A stretch of 64,000 bases of DNA, taken from the NCBI GenBank assembly GCA_019096155.1, contig JAHCVI010000001.1:4712001-4776000 (forward strand), in the 5' to 3' direction. The translations under genes were made by a program, and so were the position numbers. Positions within the stretch are counted from its first letter, which is position 1. Every line of letters begins with the position of its first letter. Source of the stretch: Staphylotrichum longicolle (taxonomy: Eukaryota; Ascomycota; Sordariomycetes; Sordariales; Chaetomiaceae). Shown here piece by piece: positions 42,790-52,942 of the stretch. The notes beneath the pieces are model-generated. The model was not told where the DNA came from. It was given only the letters and a program-made list of their open reading frames with translations, and made no database searches.

Positions 42790-44791
42790 TCAAGTAAAGT
42801 CGTAGACCATCAGGCTCTGTCGCGCGCCCCGCCGCTCCTTCAGGACGATGACCATCTCGTCGTCAAAGCCTACCCAGTTCCTTCTCTCGTCCCAGTCACG
42901 CGCGGGGTCGTTGAGGTGGAGACCGTCACGGCGGTCCACTAGGCCGCCGCCTGAGGAGCGCCCCCGGCTAGGCGACTGCCACGGGCGGATCTCGACACTG
43001 CGGCTGCCCACGCCCGCCGAACGTCCCTCCAGCTCCCACACGCGCATCTCCTCGCCGCGGGTGCTGACACTCACGGCCTTGCCGCGGGCGGTGATCTCGG
43101 CGTCGCTGATGCCGGACGTGTGGCCCCAGAGCCGGATGCCGTCTGATATGGAGAGCGAGGAGGCGTTGGAGGTGCACATGTGCAAGACCAGCGTGTTGTC
43201 CGGGAGCGTCGCGAGGAGGTAAGGGTGGGTGTAGCAGAGGGTCGTCGGACCGGGCTCAGACTCGGGCGGCCTTGAGCCATCTGAAGGCTCTGGGACTGAG
43301 AGAGCACCACGCCTGCGCGGGTGTTGAGGTGTTGCTGGGGGCGTAGGTGGGGAGCCGCCCAGCTCTATCGGAGTGGTGTACGCTATCCGTGTTGTTGTGA
43401 TCTCGGGGACGGACTTGACGTCGGTACCGGATTGCCGAATGTGCAGATCCTGAACGCCGATCGACCAGCCTCGCCGAGTAGAGAAAGTGTAGGCCACAGA
43501 GGCAACAGTCGCCTTTCCCGCCTTCCGGATCGACAATGCCAGCGGCGGGCGTGACGTGTAAGAATCCAGAGAAGTCAGAAGATACGGCGAAGGCAGCTTC
43601 CCCGTTCCAGCCGAGCTCACGGAGGCTGCTGGCTCCCCTGGATCATGACCATCCTCGGTAACTGCTGGAACCTCAAAGGTGTAGAGCGAGACCAGCACCG
43701 CCTGGGTTGCCGTGAGTAAGTACGGGTAGGAGAAGGCCATCGCTTTGAGCTCTCCGTTGCTCGACTTCTCGTGCCGGTACCGCTGTGCCAGGCGCCTCTC
43801 GCCTGTGGACAACCTCCATACCCCAAAACTCCCGTCATCAAAACCCAGGGCGACATCAAGCAGACCCCGTTCAAGCTCCGTCTCGTCAACGGCGATGCAA
43901 CTGGGCACGGCATCAGAGCCGCTGCTCCGGACGCCAATCTGCGCGATCAAACCCCGGGTTTTGAGATCCCACGCCCGCAAGCCCTCGTCCTTGTCCGCAG
44001 TGACCGCCACGCCCTCGACCACCTTGACGAGCATTTTCCTCCCCAGCTCGTCGGCCTCCTCCTCGACCTCGCCGCCAATCTTGAGCTCCTCCACCGCACA
44101 CTTGCCCCTCGCCCAGTTATACCGAATCTTGTACTGCCGTTTCCAATCCACCCGCGGCGGGGGGACGGCCTCCACTTCCTCCCACCGCGTCTGCGGATCC
44201 TCCTCCCCTCCCCTCTCCATCCCCATCCCCATCCCCACCCGCCTCTCCTTCCGCTCACCACCACCGCTCACCACAACCCCACCCCGCCTCCCATCCGCCC
44301 ACAACGTCCTCCTCCCGGTGTAATGCAGCTTATGCCCCCCTTCTTTCCCACCACCACCACCACCACCGGCAGCCGCAGCAGCAGCAGCAGCAGCAGCAGA
44401 TGATGACGACGTCCCGTCCCGGAACCCCGGGATGCGCATCGCGCGCGGCAGGACGAAGCGCGCGTAGTACAGGGCCTTCCACAGCTGGGAGTCGGAGGCG
44501 AGGTGGTAGAAGCGGCGCGACACGGGGGCGACGGCCAGGAGGAGGCGAGGGAGGGGCAGGAAGGAGAGGATGCGCAGGAGGAGCTCGTCGGAGAGGCGGG
44601 AGAGGCGGTCGCGGTCGCGGGCGGGTTTCGGGGGGGAGAGTTGGGTTGGGTTGGTGGTGGGGGATGATGGGGGGTCGGCTATGCGGCGTCGTTTTGCGGG
44701 GGGGTGTTTGTTCTTGTTGAGGGGTGGGGAGGAGGGAGGAGGCGGAAGAGGAGGGAGACAAGTCTGGCCGGGCACGCTTTGCGCCGGCCAT
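42790..44791 (-). CDS. F-box / WD-repeat protein with a poly-C frameshift near the start
   Basis: This is a probable substrate receptor of an SCF ubiquitin ligase. The F-box reads LSRLSDELLLRILSFLPLPR and continues to SQLWKALYY. It is followed by an Ala/Gly low-complexity stretch (GCA/GGT repeats at about 44358-44400) and degenerate WD repeats, among them GLRAWDLKTRGLIAQIG, VALGFDDGSFGVWRLSTG and EMRVWELEG. The main frame has no ATG before the F-box. The natural start MAGAKRARPDLSPSSSASS (44791) is in another frame and joins the main frame if the seven C at about 44698-44704 were six. The stop is at 42790-42792. The rest of the 2 kb frame is intact. Confidence 0.8.
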
Positions 44792-45432
44792 TGTTGAGGT
44801 CGAGGTTTGTTTGGTCCGCGTTGGGTTTTTTTTTTTTTTTTGTGTCTGGTTTCTTCGCTGCCGTCGCTGACCTGGGGCGATTATTGAGACCAGATTTCGT
44901 TGTGCCGTACCCGATGGGACTGAGAGGCTGGTCTGGGTGTGTTGTTCGCTGATGGAACGCGCTGCTTGTGGTGGAATCCTGGGTTGATGGGTTGGGGCCG
45001 GGGTTCGAGCTCTGGATAAGCTTTCCATTGTGGATCTGCCTGGGGACAAAGACCGGGGTCAAGGTTGCGGGCCTTGGCGATCCTTTCTTCGCCTCCAAGA
45101 TGGTGTTAGTGGGATCCGCTTGACAAATTCACAATCATAAGAAACACTGGGAGAGAAAAGGTTGAGAGTCCAGAGGCTTCTTGGCACAACTTCTCTCTGT
45201 TTTCTCTTTTCTGGCAACTTGACGCACCTCGGGAACTAAGCTTCTAAGCCACAGTCGCAAGCACCTAACCAAAGAGCCACAAAATGACTGAGGATTTGAG
45301 CCACAATAAACGGTTAACGGTTAACCCCGCTCTTTCCAACTCTTCTACGCTCCTGATTCTCCCACGTTGTGCCATCCTCTTACGTCCAGTTTGAAAGAAC
45401 GAAAGGCTTCATTTTATTTTCCCATTGTGACG
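44792..45432. promoter_or_regulatory. Divergent intergenic region, F-box/WD and HET genes
   Basis: Both genes start outward from here. A T homopolymer lies at about 44827-44840. A repeated half-site CGGTTAACGGTTAACC lies at about 45310-45325, roughly 110 bp before the HET ATG, and could be a regulator site. No gene was seen. Confidence 0.45.
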
Positions 45433-47327
45433 ATGTCATCTACATGCACCTCATGCAGCGACTTACAAGGCCCTCACCCTTCCGACGACAGTTGCCTTGA
45501 CTACTCCTCATTGCATCGTTCCTCCGATGCATGCAACCTCTGCAAACTGCTTGTTGGGATTTTCGAGATATTTTTACCGCCAGAGCGGCGGCCCCACGCT
45601 CAAATCCGGCTTGATTCCCAATATCCATCCAGTTTTTTCTTGTATAGCAACTTGGACGGATCGGTCGAAGGTCTCAGATCTTCGAACAGGGTTCGCAGCA
45701 AGATCGAGCTCTTTGTCTTGGAAGGTACTGATATCCTCTCCATTTCACCCGTCTAACTCCCGCGGTTGTACCCTGAAGGGTTACTAGTGTTATGTCATAC
45801 TACCTACTCATATTCCTTGAGTCAGCCGTCGAACTCGGGGCTAAGCGATTACTTTCAGGATCTGCGAATCCCTTTCCCACATTCATCGGCACGGCAAAGC
45901 AGATTGGCGAGCACACTGCGTCCCAACTGACTTTCGACACTATCAAATTTTGGATGGATCACTGCATCGCCAACCATGACAGCTGTCAATCCGGCGCGGA
46001 AATGCCTTTACCCAGCCGAGTTCTGGATCTCGGGGAGGAAGGAAAGCCGACCACGTCAACCACAGATGCAATCCAGTTGTATCTTACGTGTAACGAGCCG
46101 GCATCTTACGCATGTCTTTCGTACTGCTGGGGTCAGTCTCAGACAGTGAAGACCACGCGTGGTACGATCGAGCAGCATCGCCGAGGGATCCTGGTTTCCA
46201 CGCTACCCAAAACCTTTCGCGACGCAATTGCCGTGACACGGAGGCTCGGTATCCGTTACCTTTGGATTGACTCGCTCTGCATCATTCAAGACGATGAAGC
46301 AGACTGGTCGAGGGAATCGTCTCAGATGGTGGACATCTATAGCAAGGCCGTTGTCACTATTGCCGCATCGAAATCCTTCGATCGGCAGGGTGGCTTATAC
46401 AGCCATGCATCCAGCAGGCACGTGGGCCAGCGCCTGAGTATCACTGACAAACAGTCTAATACCTATGAGGTATACGCTCGCGAACCACTACCTCATGTTC
46501 CTAGGTGGTCCGACGACTTCGGCGCAGAAACTCTTCCCCTCCTGCATCGCGGGTGGGCATTCCAGGAGCGACTTCTCTCGCAGAGAGTAGTCCACTTTAA
46601 TAACAGCGAGGTTGTTATGGAGTGTATGAGCGAATACGTATGCCAGTGTTCAGAGAACATCAGGAGGGATTCGCTCCCTAAAACTGTCTTTTCTCGAGCC
46701 ATGCGGGGCGATGCCCACAGTCTTTTGGATGAGTGGTCACGACTCGTTGAGCAATATTCGGGACTTGATCTCACCTTTCCGTCGGATAAGCTACCCGCAC
46801 TCTTTGGGATTGCCAAGATCATCTCGCAGAATCATGACGATGCATATTTGGCGGGCATATGGAAGAGCCAGCTCCCTGGAAATCTTGCATGGCATCGAAA
46901 CATCGAAACACCAGCTAAACCAAAGCCGGCGGAGTGGCGCGCACCGTCCTGGTCGTGGGCATCGAGCGACAGCCAAGTAGTGCTTCCTGTGGACTCCAAG
47001 ACATTCACCTTTGAACCATTCATCGATGTACTGGATGCCCACTGCGAGAGTGCGGCCGGATCTCCGGGTCAGGTCGGGTCGGGGTTCGTCGCCCTCTCCG
47101 GCATCCTGCAGAGCCATCCAGGTCCGAGTTTTGATGAGATAAAGGACGATTCGGGACTTCTTTCCAATCCCGCACGGCCTGGAGTCTTGGTGGATAATGC
47201 TGCTGATGAACTTGCTGTTCAGAGCATGAAACCACTATATAGGGTTTTTGTCGTCCTTCGGCGAGACAAAAAAGGGTTTGCATTAGGGACTGCTTGTCGG
47301 TCCAGAGAACACCATTCCTGGACTTGA
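45433..47327 (+). CDS. HET-domain protein (heterokaryon incompatibility), 3' end possibly frameshifted
   Basis: The protein belongs to the allorecognition/HET family; many members trigger programmed cell death on non-self fusion. Exon 1 (45433-45724) starts MSSTCTSCSDLQGPHP and has a second Cys pair (CNLCKLL), the usual N-terminal zinc-ribbon-like module. Exon 2 starts at 45826. The HET core is unmistakable: YACLSYCWG, then TLPKTFRDAIAVTRRLGIRYLWIDSLCIIQD, written here in parts, and IYSKAVVTIAA. HRGWAFQERLLSQRVVHF and APSWSWAS mark later blocks. The frame ends at 47327, but family-like residues seem to continue in another frame to about 47479, so one or two indels or true truncation are possible. 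Codon use is clearly less GC-biased than in neighbours. Confidence 0.87.
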
Positions 47328-47479
47328 CATATCGAAACTGGAGGAGAGTAAGGAGAGAGAACGGAATCATCCTCGCCAACGCCTTCGAAAGAGTGGGGTT
47401 TACATGGATGCTTTATCGCTCAGATCAACCGAGCTGGCACTTGCAGCAAGATCCGCAAAGAGATATCGTAGTCGTGTAA

Positions 47480-48335
47480 GGTAGTCACGATTCCCAAATG
47501 AAGTCGCAGTACGTCCACACGCGTTCAAGGTGCTGCGAATGCGACGGCTTCCTATCCTTGCGCGCAGCAGCAACAGTGTCCATATAGGACTACCACTCCA
47601 AAGGCGCAAGCCACGACCAGATGTCGAGAAGTAGTTGGCGATGTGTTATTAAGGTCGTCCCAGTTGGGGGTCTGAGTCCCGACGCAGTAGAGAACCAGCA
47701 GAACCTTGATAAGATTCAGCCCTGGCCCTCCAAATAGATACGTCGGTCAGGCACTGAAAACAACGAGGACAGAAAGATCAAAACATTGTTCCGTTTCTCA
47801 GACGAATGGCTGGACTTATCGGTTTAGAGAACGTACGATGTTCTTCCAGGAAACAGGCATCGCTAGCTTATTGGTTAGTTAGCTTGTATACTTGGTGGAC
47901 TTGGAAGAGTGACCGTTGATGAAAACAAGGGGAACCTAAAAACCTAGAAGGTTGAGGGTGAAAGTATACAAATGGGTGATTGAGAGGTTCGTTTTGTGGT
48001 TTGGTCACAGGGTCGAAGATATAAGCCTGGGCAAACATCTCAAGTTAGCCAAGTTCAGTTTGATTGAATATTGGGCCCATTTTGGCTTTTGGGCCCGAAC
48101 CTCTTTCCTGCGCAGTTCCACGCTGCGGCAGCTCTGATGCTCTGGACCTTGGTGTTATCCACAGCGGACAAACAAGCAGTCTTGGCTCCAGGCAGAACCG
48201 CGCCAATTCCCAATTTCCGGCCATTAATACACAAGTTCAATGCATCCCTCACCCCTTTCAAAAACTCACTCTGCGTCTTGTCCCTCTTGCCTTTCCACGC
48301 TTTATCCCAGTCTCTCCCAAGCACACACGTCCAAC
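47480..48335. other. Intergenic, about 860 bp
   Basis: This stretch is AT-richer than the window average and lies between the HET and F-box genes. It includes the 3' region of the former and the promoter of the latter. No coding or repeat structure stands out. Confidence 0.45.
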
Positions 48336-50434
48336 ATGGCGACCCTTGACAGGCTCGCCACCGAACTCATCAACTACATCCTCGAATATCTCGAGCCGGC
48401 CTCCATCCACTCTGTCGCACTCGTCTCGAAGCGGCTCGCGGCCATCGCCACGGAGGAACTCCGCTTCTGTCGCAAGTACCGCGCCATCTCCGACCAGCAG
48501 CCCACGACCGTGCCGTTCCTGCTCCGCGATATCCTCCAGGGGAACGCCCGCGCGGCCAGCCGCGTGCGGAATATTGAGATCTACGGAACTCGTCTCGCCT
48601 GGGACCACTGGAACGACGCCGACGTATACCATCTCACGTATCCGGAGGGGCACGATGTGCCGGCTGCAGACGGTTCTGCTCAGGGCTGCTATACCCAAGG
48701 GTTCTTTAGTGAGACGGAGCTTGAAAGATTTTATCATTTGATGGTGGACGACCTGAGTATAGCTTCGGACGCGGCAGAGACATGGCGGGCCCGCATTGCA
48801 GAGGGGAATGATGCCGCACTGAAGGTACTACTGATTGCCCTATGCCCGCGGCTGAGGGCCGTGAGGTTTGTACAGAACGCATACCTGAGAGATTATCTAG
48901 CTGTCACCGAGGACGATAGGTAAGTTATAGGAAAGATCGCGGTATCAAAGGCTTTCCTACTCCCCGCTAACGAGCTTGGAGGTGTCAACCAGAGATTGAG
49001 TGGGAAGAGACCCGGTCGCTTCTGGCCTCGGTCATCGCGTCTATCTTTGCAACGACGGAGATGAACTGGCCGCCGGGACTCTTGTCCCTTGAGGACCTCG
49101 CATTGGGGGTTAAATCCAAGTCGGCCTCACAGGCGTCCAACGCTGTAGGCCACTTCTCGTCGGCAGTGGTTGGAACCACGGTTGCTTCACATTTCTTCTG
49201 CTTGCCAAACCTGAAGAACATCTACATCCACGGTCTAAAACGGGTTTTTGACCTGTTCGAGGGCGACGACCTCGAATATCCTTGGCGACCTACAGAAGGC
49301 TGTTCTTCCATCCAACACATTCTCCTGGAAAATCCCGATGAGCCTGAGCTGAGCGCGCTGGACGCCATGTTCTTCTCATCGGGACGGCTGCAAAGCGTCA
49401 TCTTCCACGGCGGTAGCATCGCCGAGTCTTTCGACCTCGAGCAGATCTTCGACAGCTTGAAATTTCGCACCGACGCATCGCGCCATCCTGGCCTGTCGAG
49501 AACACCCCAGACACTCCTGTTCTGTGGCACCGAAGTTCACGGCTACCGGAGCGACATGTATGAGCCCGACTACATCCACGAACCCGTCGGCACCGTGCAT
49601 GCCGGAGATGTCTGGCGCAACTTCGAGGCCAACCACTCTAGGAGCTGGGGAAGTGACTGGACGGAGGAGGAAAAGCTTCAATATTCTCTCCCGTCTTGCG
49701 CGGTCACTGTGTTCAACGGGGAGTTTGAGGTAGAGCATGAGCCCCTGATTGATCAACTGCTGGCGACTCTGATTCGGCAGGAGTGGGGCTACTCGTCTGA
49801 CGAGGACGAGGATGATGAAGACGTGGACGCTGAAGACGGCAAAGAAGATGATATTGGGGAGGGAGATGAAGATGAACAAGGTGAAGACGAGGGCAAAGAC
49901 GAGGGCAAAGACGAGGGCAAAGACGAGGGCAAAGACGAGGACGACGAGACAAAAGACGACGATGACCAAGACGAGGGAGACGACAAAATCAAAGACGAGG
50001 AAGACGACAATGATCAGGAAAGAAACAACGACAACGATCACCCCACCAACTTTGACCTGACGTGGCAGCCCGAGCAGCGGGCATTCTACCTGACAAGCCT
50101 TGATGGCTATCCGGCAGAGCGGACCTACCGGTGGTGGAGCAAGACCATTGCCGCCGGAAAAAAGTATGGCATCAACGTGCATACAAGGACCACCAAGCCC
50201 CCGAAGGGCAACAGCTACGAGTTTCATGTCCAATGGCCCGAAGGGGTCTCAGACAACATCCTCGAGACAAGTCCCTGGCACAGGCATCCCTCTCTGCCCA
50301 AGATCTACTTCAAGCCGCACATTGGTTTTGTCGAGGACTGCGAACACTGCGGAGAATGTGATGAGTGCTTCAAGTGTTATCCGCCAGAGGTGTGGGCGGC
50401 AATCAAGAAGGAAGAGAGCGAGGAGATGCAATGA
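48336..50434 (+). CDS. F-box protein with acidic repeat tract and C-terminal Cys cluster
   Basis: Exon 1 is 48336-48919 and exon 2 48982-50434. The F-box covers the start: TLDRLATELINYILEYLEP, then VALVSKRLAAIATEELR. The middle is a leucine-rich, LRR-like region typical of fungal F-box proteins of unknown target. Around 49800-50040 a long Asp/Glu/Lys tract contains four perfect 12 bp repeats encoding GKDE. The tail reads CEHCGECDECFKC, five Cys spaced every third residue, then PPEVWAAIKKEE. The frame is intact. A role in ubiquitin-ligase substrate choice is inferred from the F-box only. Confidence 0.83.
49886..49942 (+). repeat. 12 bp coding tandem repeat (GKDE), four or more copies
   Basis: The unit GACGAGGGCAAA is repeated without mismatch inside the acidic tract of the F-box protein. 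It preserves the frame, so length changes would add or remove four residues. Confidence 0.85.
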
Positions 50435-50685
50435 TTCTCACTGTCATCCGAAACGGTGAATTGGCGTTCTGGACCTGTTATTCTTTTGCAAGTGGATTGT
50501 TGTCTGGGGTTTGTTGTTCCACCCTTTCTTGTTTACCTTATTTAGACATTATCCTCGACCAGAAGGGCTTATCTTTCTCGTTATTTCTTCGTATCTAGAC
50601 CCGACCACTTCGTACAGTATTCTAAATCTGCCGACCGCATTCAATGGCCACACGGAGTGACAATGCGACTCTATCCCGTTAACCT

Positions 50686-52470
50686 CTACGTCTCACCTCC
50701 TTCTCGCCGCCCTCCTGGCTCTGCCCCTGCCGCTGCCTTATCCTCTGCCTCCCCAGCTAAAACCGTCTGCTGCGCTGCCTCGCTGTTTGGAGCAGCCTCT
50801 TTGCCGACTGGACCACCTCCGCTGGGCCGCGACACATCGTCTTGGACCGTCGGAGCCCCTCTTCGTGCAGCGGCTCTTTCCAAGTCCCTCCTCCTTGCCA
50901 TCCGCTCGGCGATGTCCTCATAACTCCTCCTCCCCCCCGGCCTCTCCCCCGCCTTCCACGCCTCATGCCAAGCGGCCACTCGAGCGTTGCTCGCTTCATT
51001 CTCAGCTCTGCTGGCCGCCATCCTCCACCCAGCCCTTTCTCCCGCGGTCAAGCCGTCCCACCCCCTCAGCGCCTCCTCGAATCCCACCCCGGCCCCCAGG
51101 TTGTCATGGAAAGCCTCAAACCCTCTCGTAAGGAACCCGAATGGCTTCGGAGCAGTCGGGTCCCCTGCGGCCCGGCTCCGCTCCACCTCGGCCCAGGCCT
51201 CGCGGCGCAGCGCCTCGGCCCGGGCGCGGTACACGGCCTTTTGGTCCCCCTGGAGGGCGTGCCAGGCGGATTGGCTGTCGCAGCTGCCCGGCGGCAGGCC
51301 GTCGCCCTGGAAGACGCGGAAGGCGCCGGTGCCTCGTTCGCCGTGGGGCCAGGGCCTGGCCCCGAAGAGGTCGGCGTCCGACAGCGGGCCGGGGTACATA
51401 CCCGTCCACGCGAGGTTCACCGGGGGGCGGGCTTCTTCGCGAGCGGCGCGGAGGCGGGCTTTGTTTTGCTCTTCGAGAGCCAGGAGTTGGTTCTGGTAAT
51501 CCCTGAGGCGGTTTTGTGACCGAGCGTTTCTCGCGGCTGGGGTGTCGTCTTCCGGGTCGGGCATCGGAGGAGCCGGCGGCAGTGCGCCGAACAACTTCGC
51601 GCGGAGATATTCAAGATCAGGAGGCGGCGGTGGTGGCACGGGGCGTTGAGCCATGCGCAGCATCGCGGCGCACGTAACGGCAGGGTCCAGTCCTAGACTG
51701 TTGGCCACCACGCGATAGGCTTTCCCGCCGGCGACTCCCGGGCTGATACGGATCAACGTTGCGCCTAGGTTGAAGGTCGGATCGTCGGGGCCATGGAAGA
51801 AGCGCGCCAGCAGCGCGGTTTCCTCGTCGTTCACTTCGGTCTCGAACGCGCCGCGCTTAAGAGCGTCCCTGGCTCTGTCGAAGAGCTCGGGAGGCGAGAT
51901 GATCCGGCCAGTGCCGCCCGTGGCTCGTTTGATGTTGACGACAATCACGGGTATCGGCGGCCACTGGAGAACCTGGGCGGTCTCGTGAATGGTCAGGGAC
52001 CCGGGACCGGCGAGCGCCTTGCCGATGAGATCGCCGCGGCTCAGGAGGCGCTGGCGTTCCTCTTGAGTCAGCTGGTCCTGGTGGTCCCTTGCTTTGTCGT
52101 AGAGAGCCTCGGGGATGCCGCGGAAGGTAGCCTGCCTGTGCTGCTCCCACTGTTGCTGCCCCTTTCGACCTTCGCACTCCATGGTGGTTTCAATGGCGGC
52201 TTCGACGCGCTGCATGATCTCGGCCCCATCCTCTGTGCTGGAGTCCACATCGGGGTCGGGCCGGTCTTCCTCCCTCGTGCCAAGATCAGGGTCGTCCTTG
52301 TAGTTGGGAATGTGTGCCGTGTCGAGCCCCGGTTCAATGGGGGCCGCTGGTGGTCCTGAAGAAGCCGAGACTGTCAGGTTGGGGTGGACGAAGAGGAGGA
52401 GGAAGAGGAGAAGCGCAGCGAAATGTCTAAACGGTTGTCTGCTGTTGCTATATGGAATCACAGTCGCCAT
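50686..52470 (-). CDS. Unrecognised secreted or type II membrane protein, 594 residues
   Basis: The first ATG in frame is at 52470 (MATVIPYSNSRQPFRHF). It is followed by a strong hydrophobic core, AALLLFLLLFVHP, and a signal-peptide-like SASS. The rest is hydrophilic, Pro/Ala/Arg/Glu-rich and without Cys-rich domains. Two segments in the C-terminal half resemble HMG-box helices in spacing: SAWHALQGDQKAVYRARAE, and FEAFHDNLG followed by LRGWDGLTAGERAGWRMAA. HMG boxes do not normally follow a signal peptide, so I treat this as a weak likeness. It is a single exon with a clean frame over 1.8 kb and strong GC3, which supports a real gene of unknown function. Confidence 0.68.
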   Translation of the reverse strand: MATVIPYSNSRQPFRHFAALLLFLLLFVHPNLTVSASSGPPAAPIEPGLDTAHIPNYKDDPDLGTREEDRPDPDVDSSTEDGAEIMQRVEAAIETTMECEGRKGQQQWEQHRQATFRGIPEALYDKARDHQDQLTQEERQRLLSRGDLIGKALAGPGSLTIHETAQVLQWPPIPVIVVNIKRATGGTGRIISPPELFDRARDALKRGAFETEVNDEETALLARFFHGPDDPTFNLGATLIRISPGVAGGKAYRVVANSLGLDPAVTCAAMLRMAQRPVPPPPPPDLEYLRAKLFGALPPAPPMPDPEDDTPAARNARSQNRLRDYQNQLLALEEQNKARLRAAREEARPPVNLAWTGMYPGPLSDADLFGARPWPHGERGTGAFRVFQGDGLPPGSCDSQSAWHALQGDQKAVYRARAEALRREAWAEVERSRAAGDPTAPKPFGFLTRGFEAFHDNLGAGVGFEEALRGWDGLTAGERAGWRMAASRAENEASNARVAAWHEAWKAGERPGGRRSYEDIAERMARRRDLERAAARRGAPTVQDDVSRPSGGGPVGKEAAPNSEAAQQTVLAGEAEDKAAAGAEPGGRREGGET

Positions 52471-52942
52471 TGTGCGAGTACGGGGCAAACCAAAGACCGA
52501 ATATCGCGCCGTCTGATTTACCTACCTTTGTGAGGGAAAGGGGGTAGAAAGTGGATCAATGCTGCCTGGGAGACGGAAGGAAGCCAAAGTGGATCCATGA
52601 GCACCAACAACAATTTACTAGGACCAAAACAGGCACTTCGTTTTCTCCTATGTACAGTATTAACCTTACTTACCTTAGGTGTTGGCGCCGCCGATGTTGC
52701 CATGTGGAACACTTTGTTCTCGACCAATTGAGATCGGAAGCGAGTAGGAGTGACACATCAATCAGTTGAGATCGGAAGCGAGTAGGAGTGACACATCAAT
52801 CAAATATGTTTGCGTTATTCGGAGCCTTGAAGTTGCTGGATATCAGTAACTGCAAAATATGGGTGGCATTGCCGCTTATCAAAGAGTTGAAGTTGACATA
52901 TGTACAATTCAAACTGAAGATAATAACAATGAACCACGCGCT
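52471..52942. other. Intergenic, about 470 bp
   Basis: This region lies upstream of the secreted protein gene and downstream of the FAD oxidase. It contains the 38 bp tandem duplication at 52728-52803 and is otherwise featureless and AT-richer. Confidence 0.5.
52728..52803. repeat. 38 bp perfect tandem duplication
   Basis: The unit begins TTGAGATCGGAAGCGAGTAG at 52728 and again at 52766. The two copies are identical over their full length. It lies in intergenic sequence after the FAD oxidase gene. Confidence 0.92.

Noticed and set aside
45305..45326. ACGGTTAACGGTTAACC as a telomere remnant
   Set aside because: It lacks the TTAGGG unit and is only two units long; better seen as a possible promoter half-site repeat.
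52731..52745. AGATCGGAAG, the first bases of a common sequencing adapter
   Set aside because: The match ends after ten bases (AGATCGGAAGC rather than the adapter continuation) and both copies lie in a genuine tandem duplication, so adapter contamination is unlikely.
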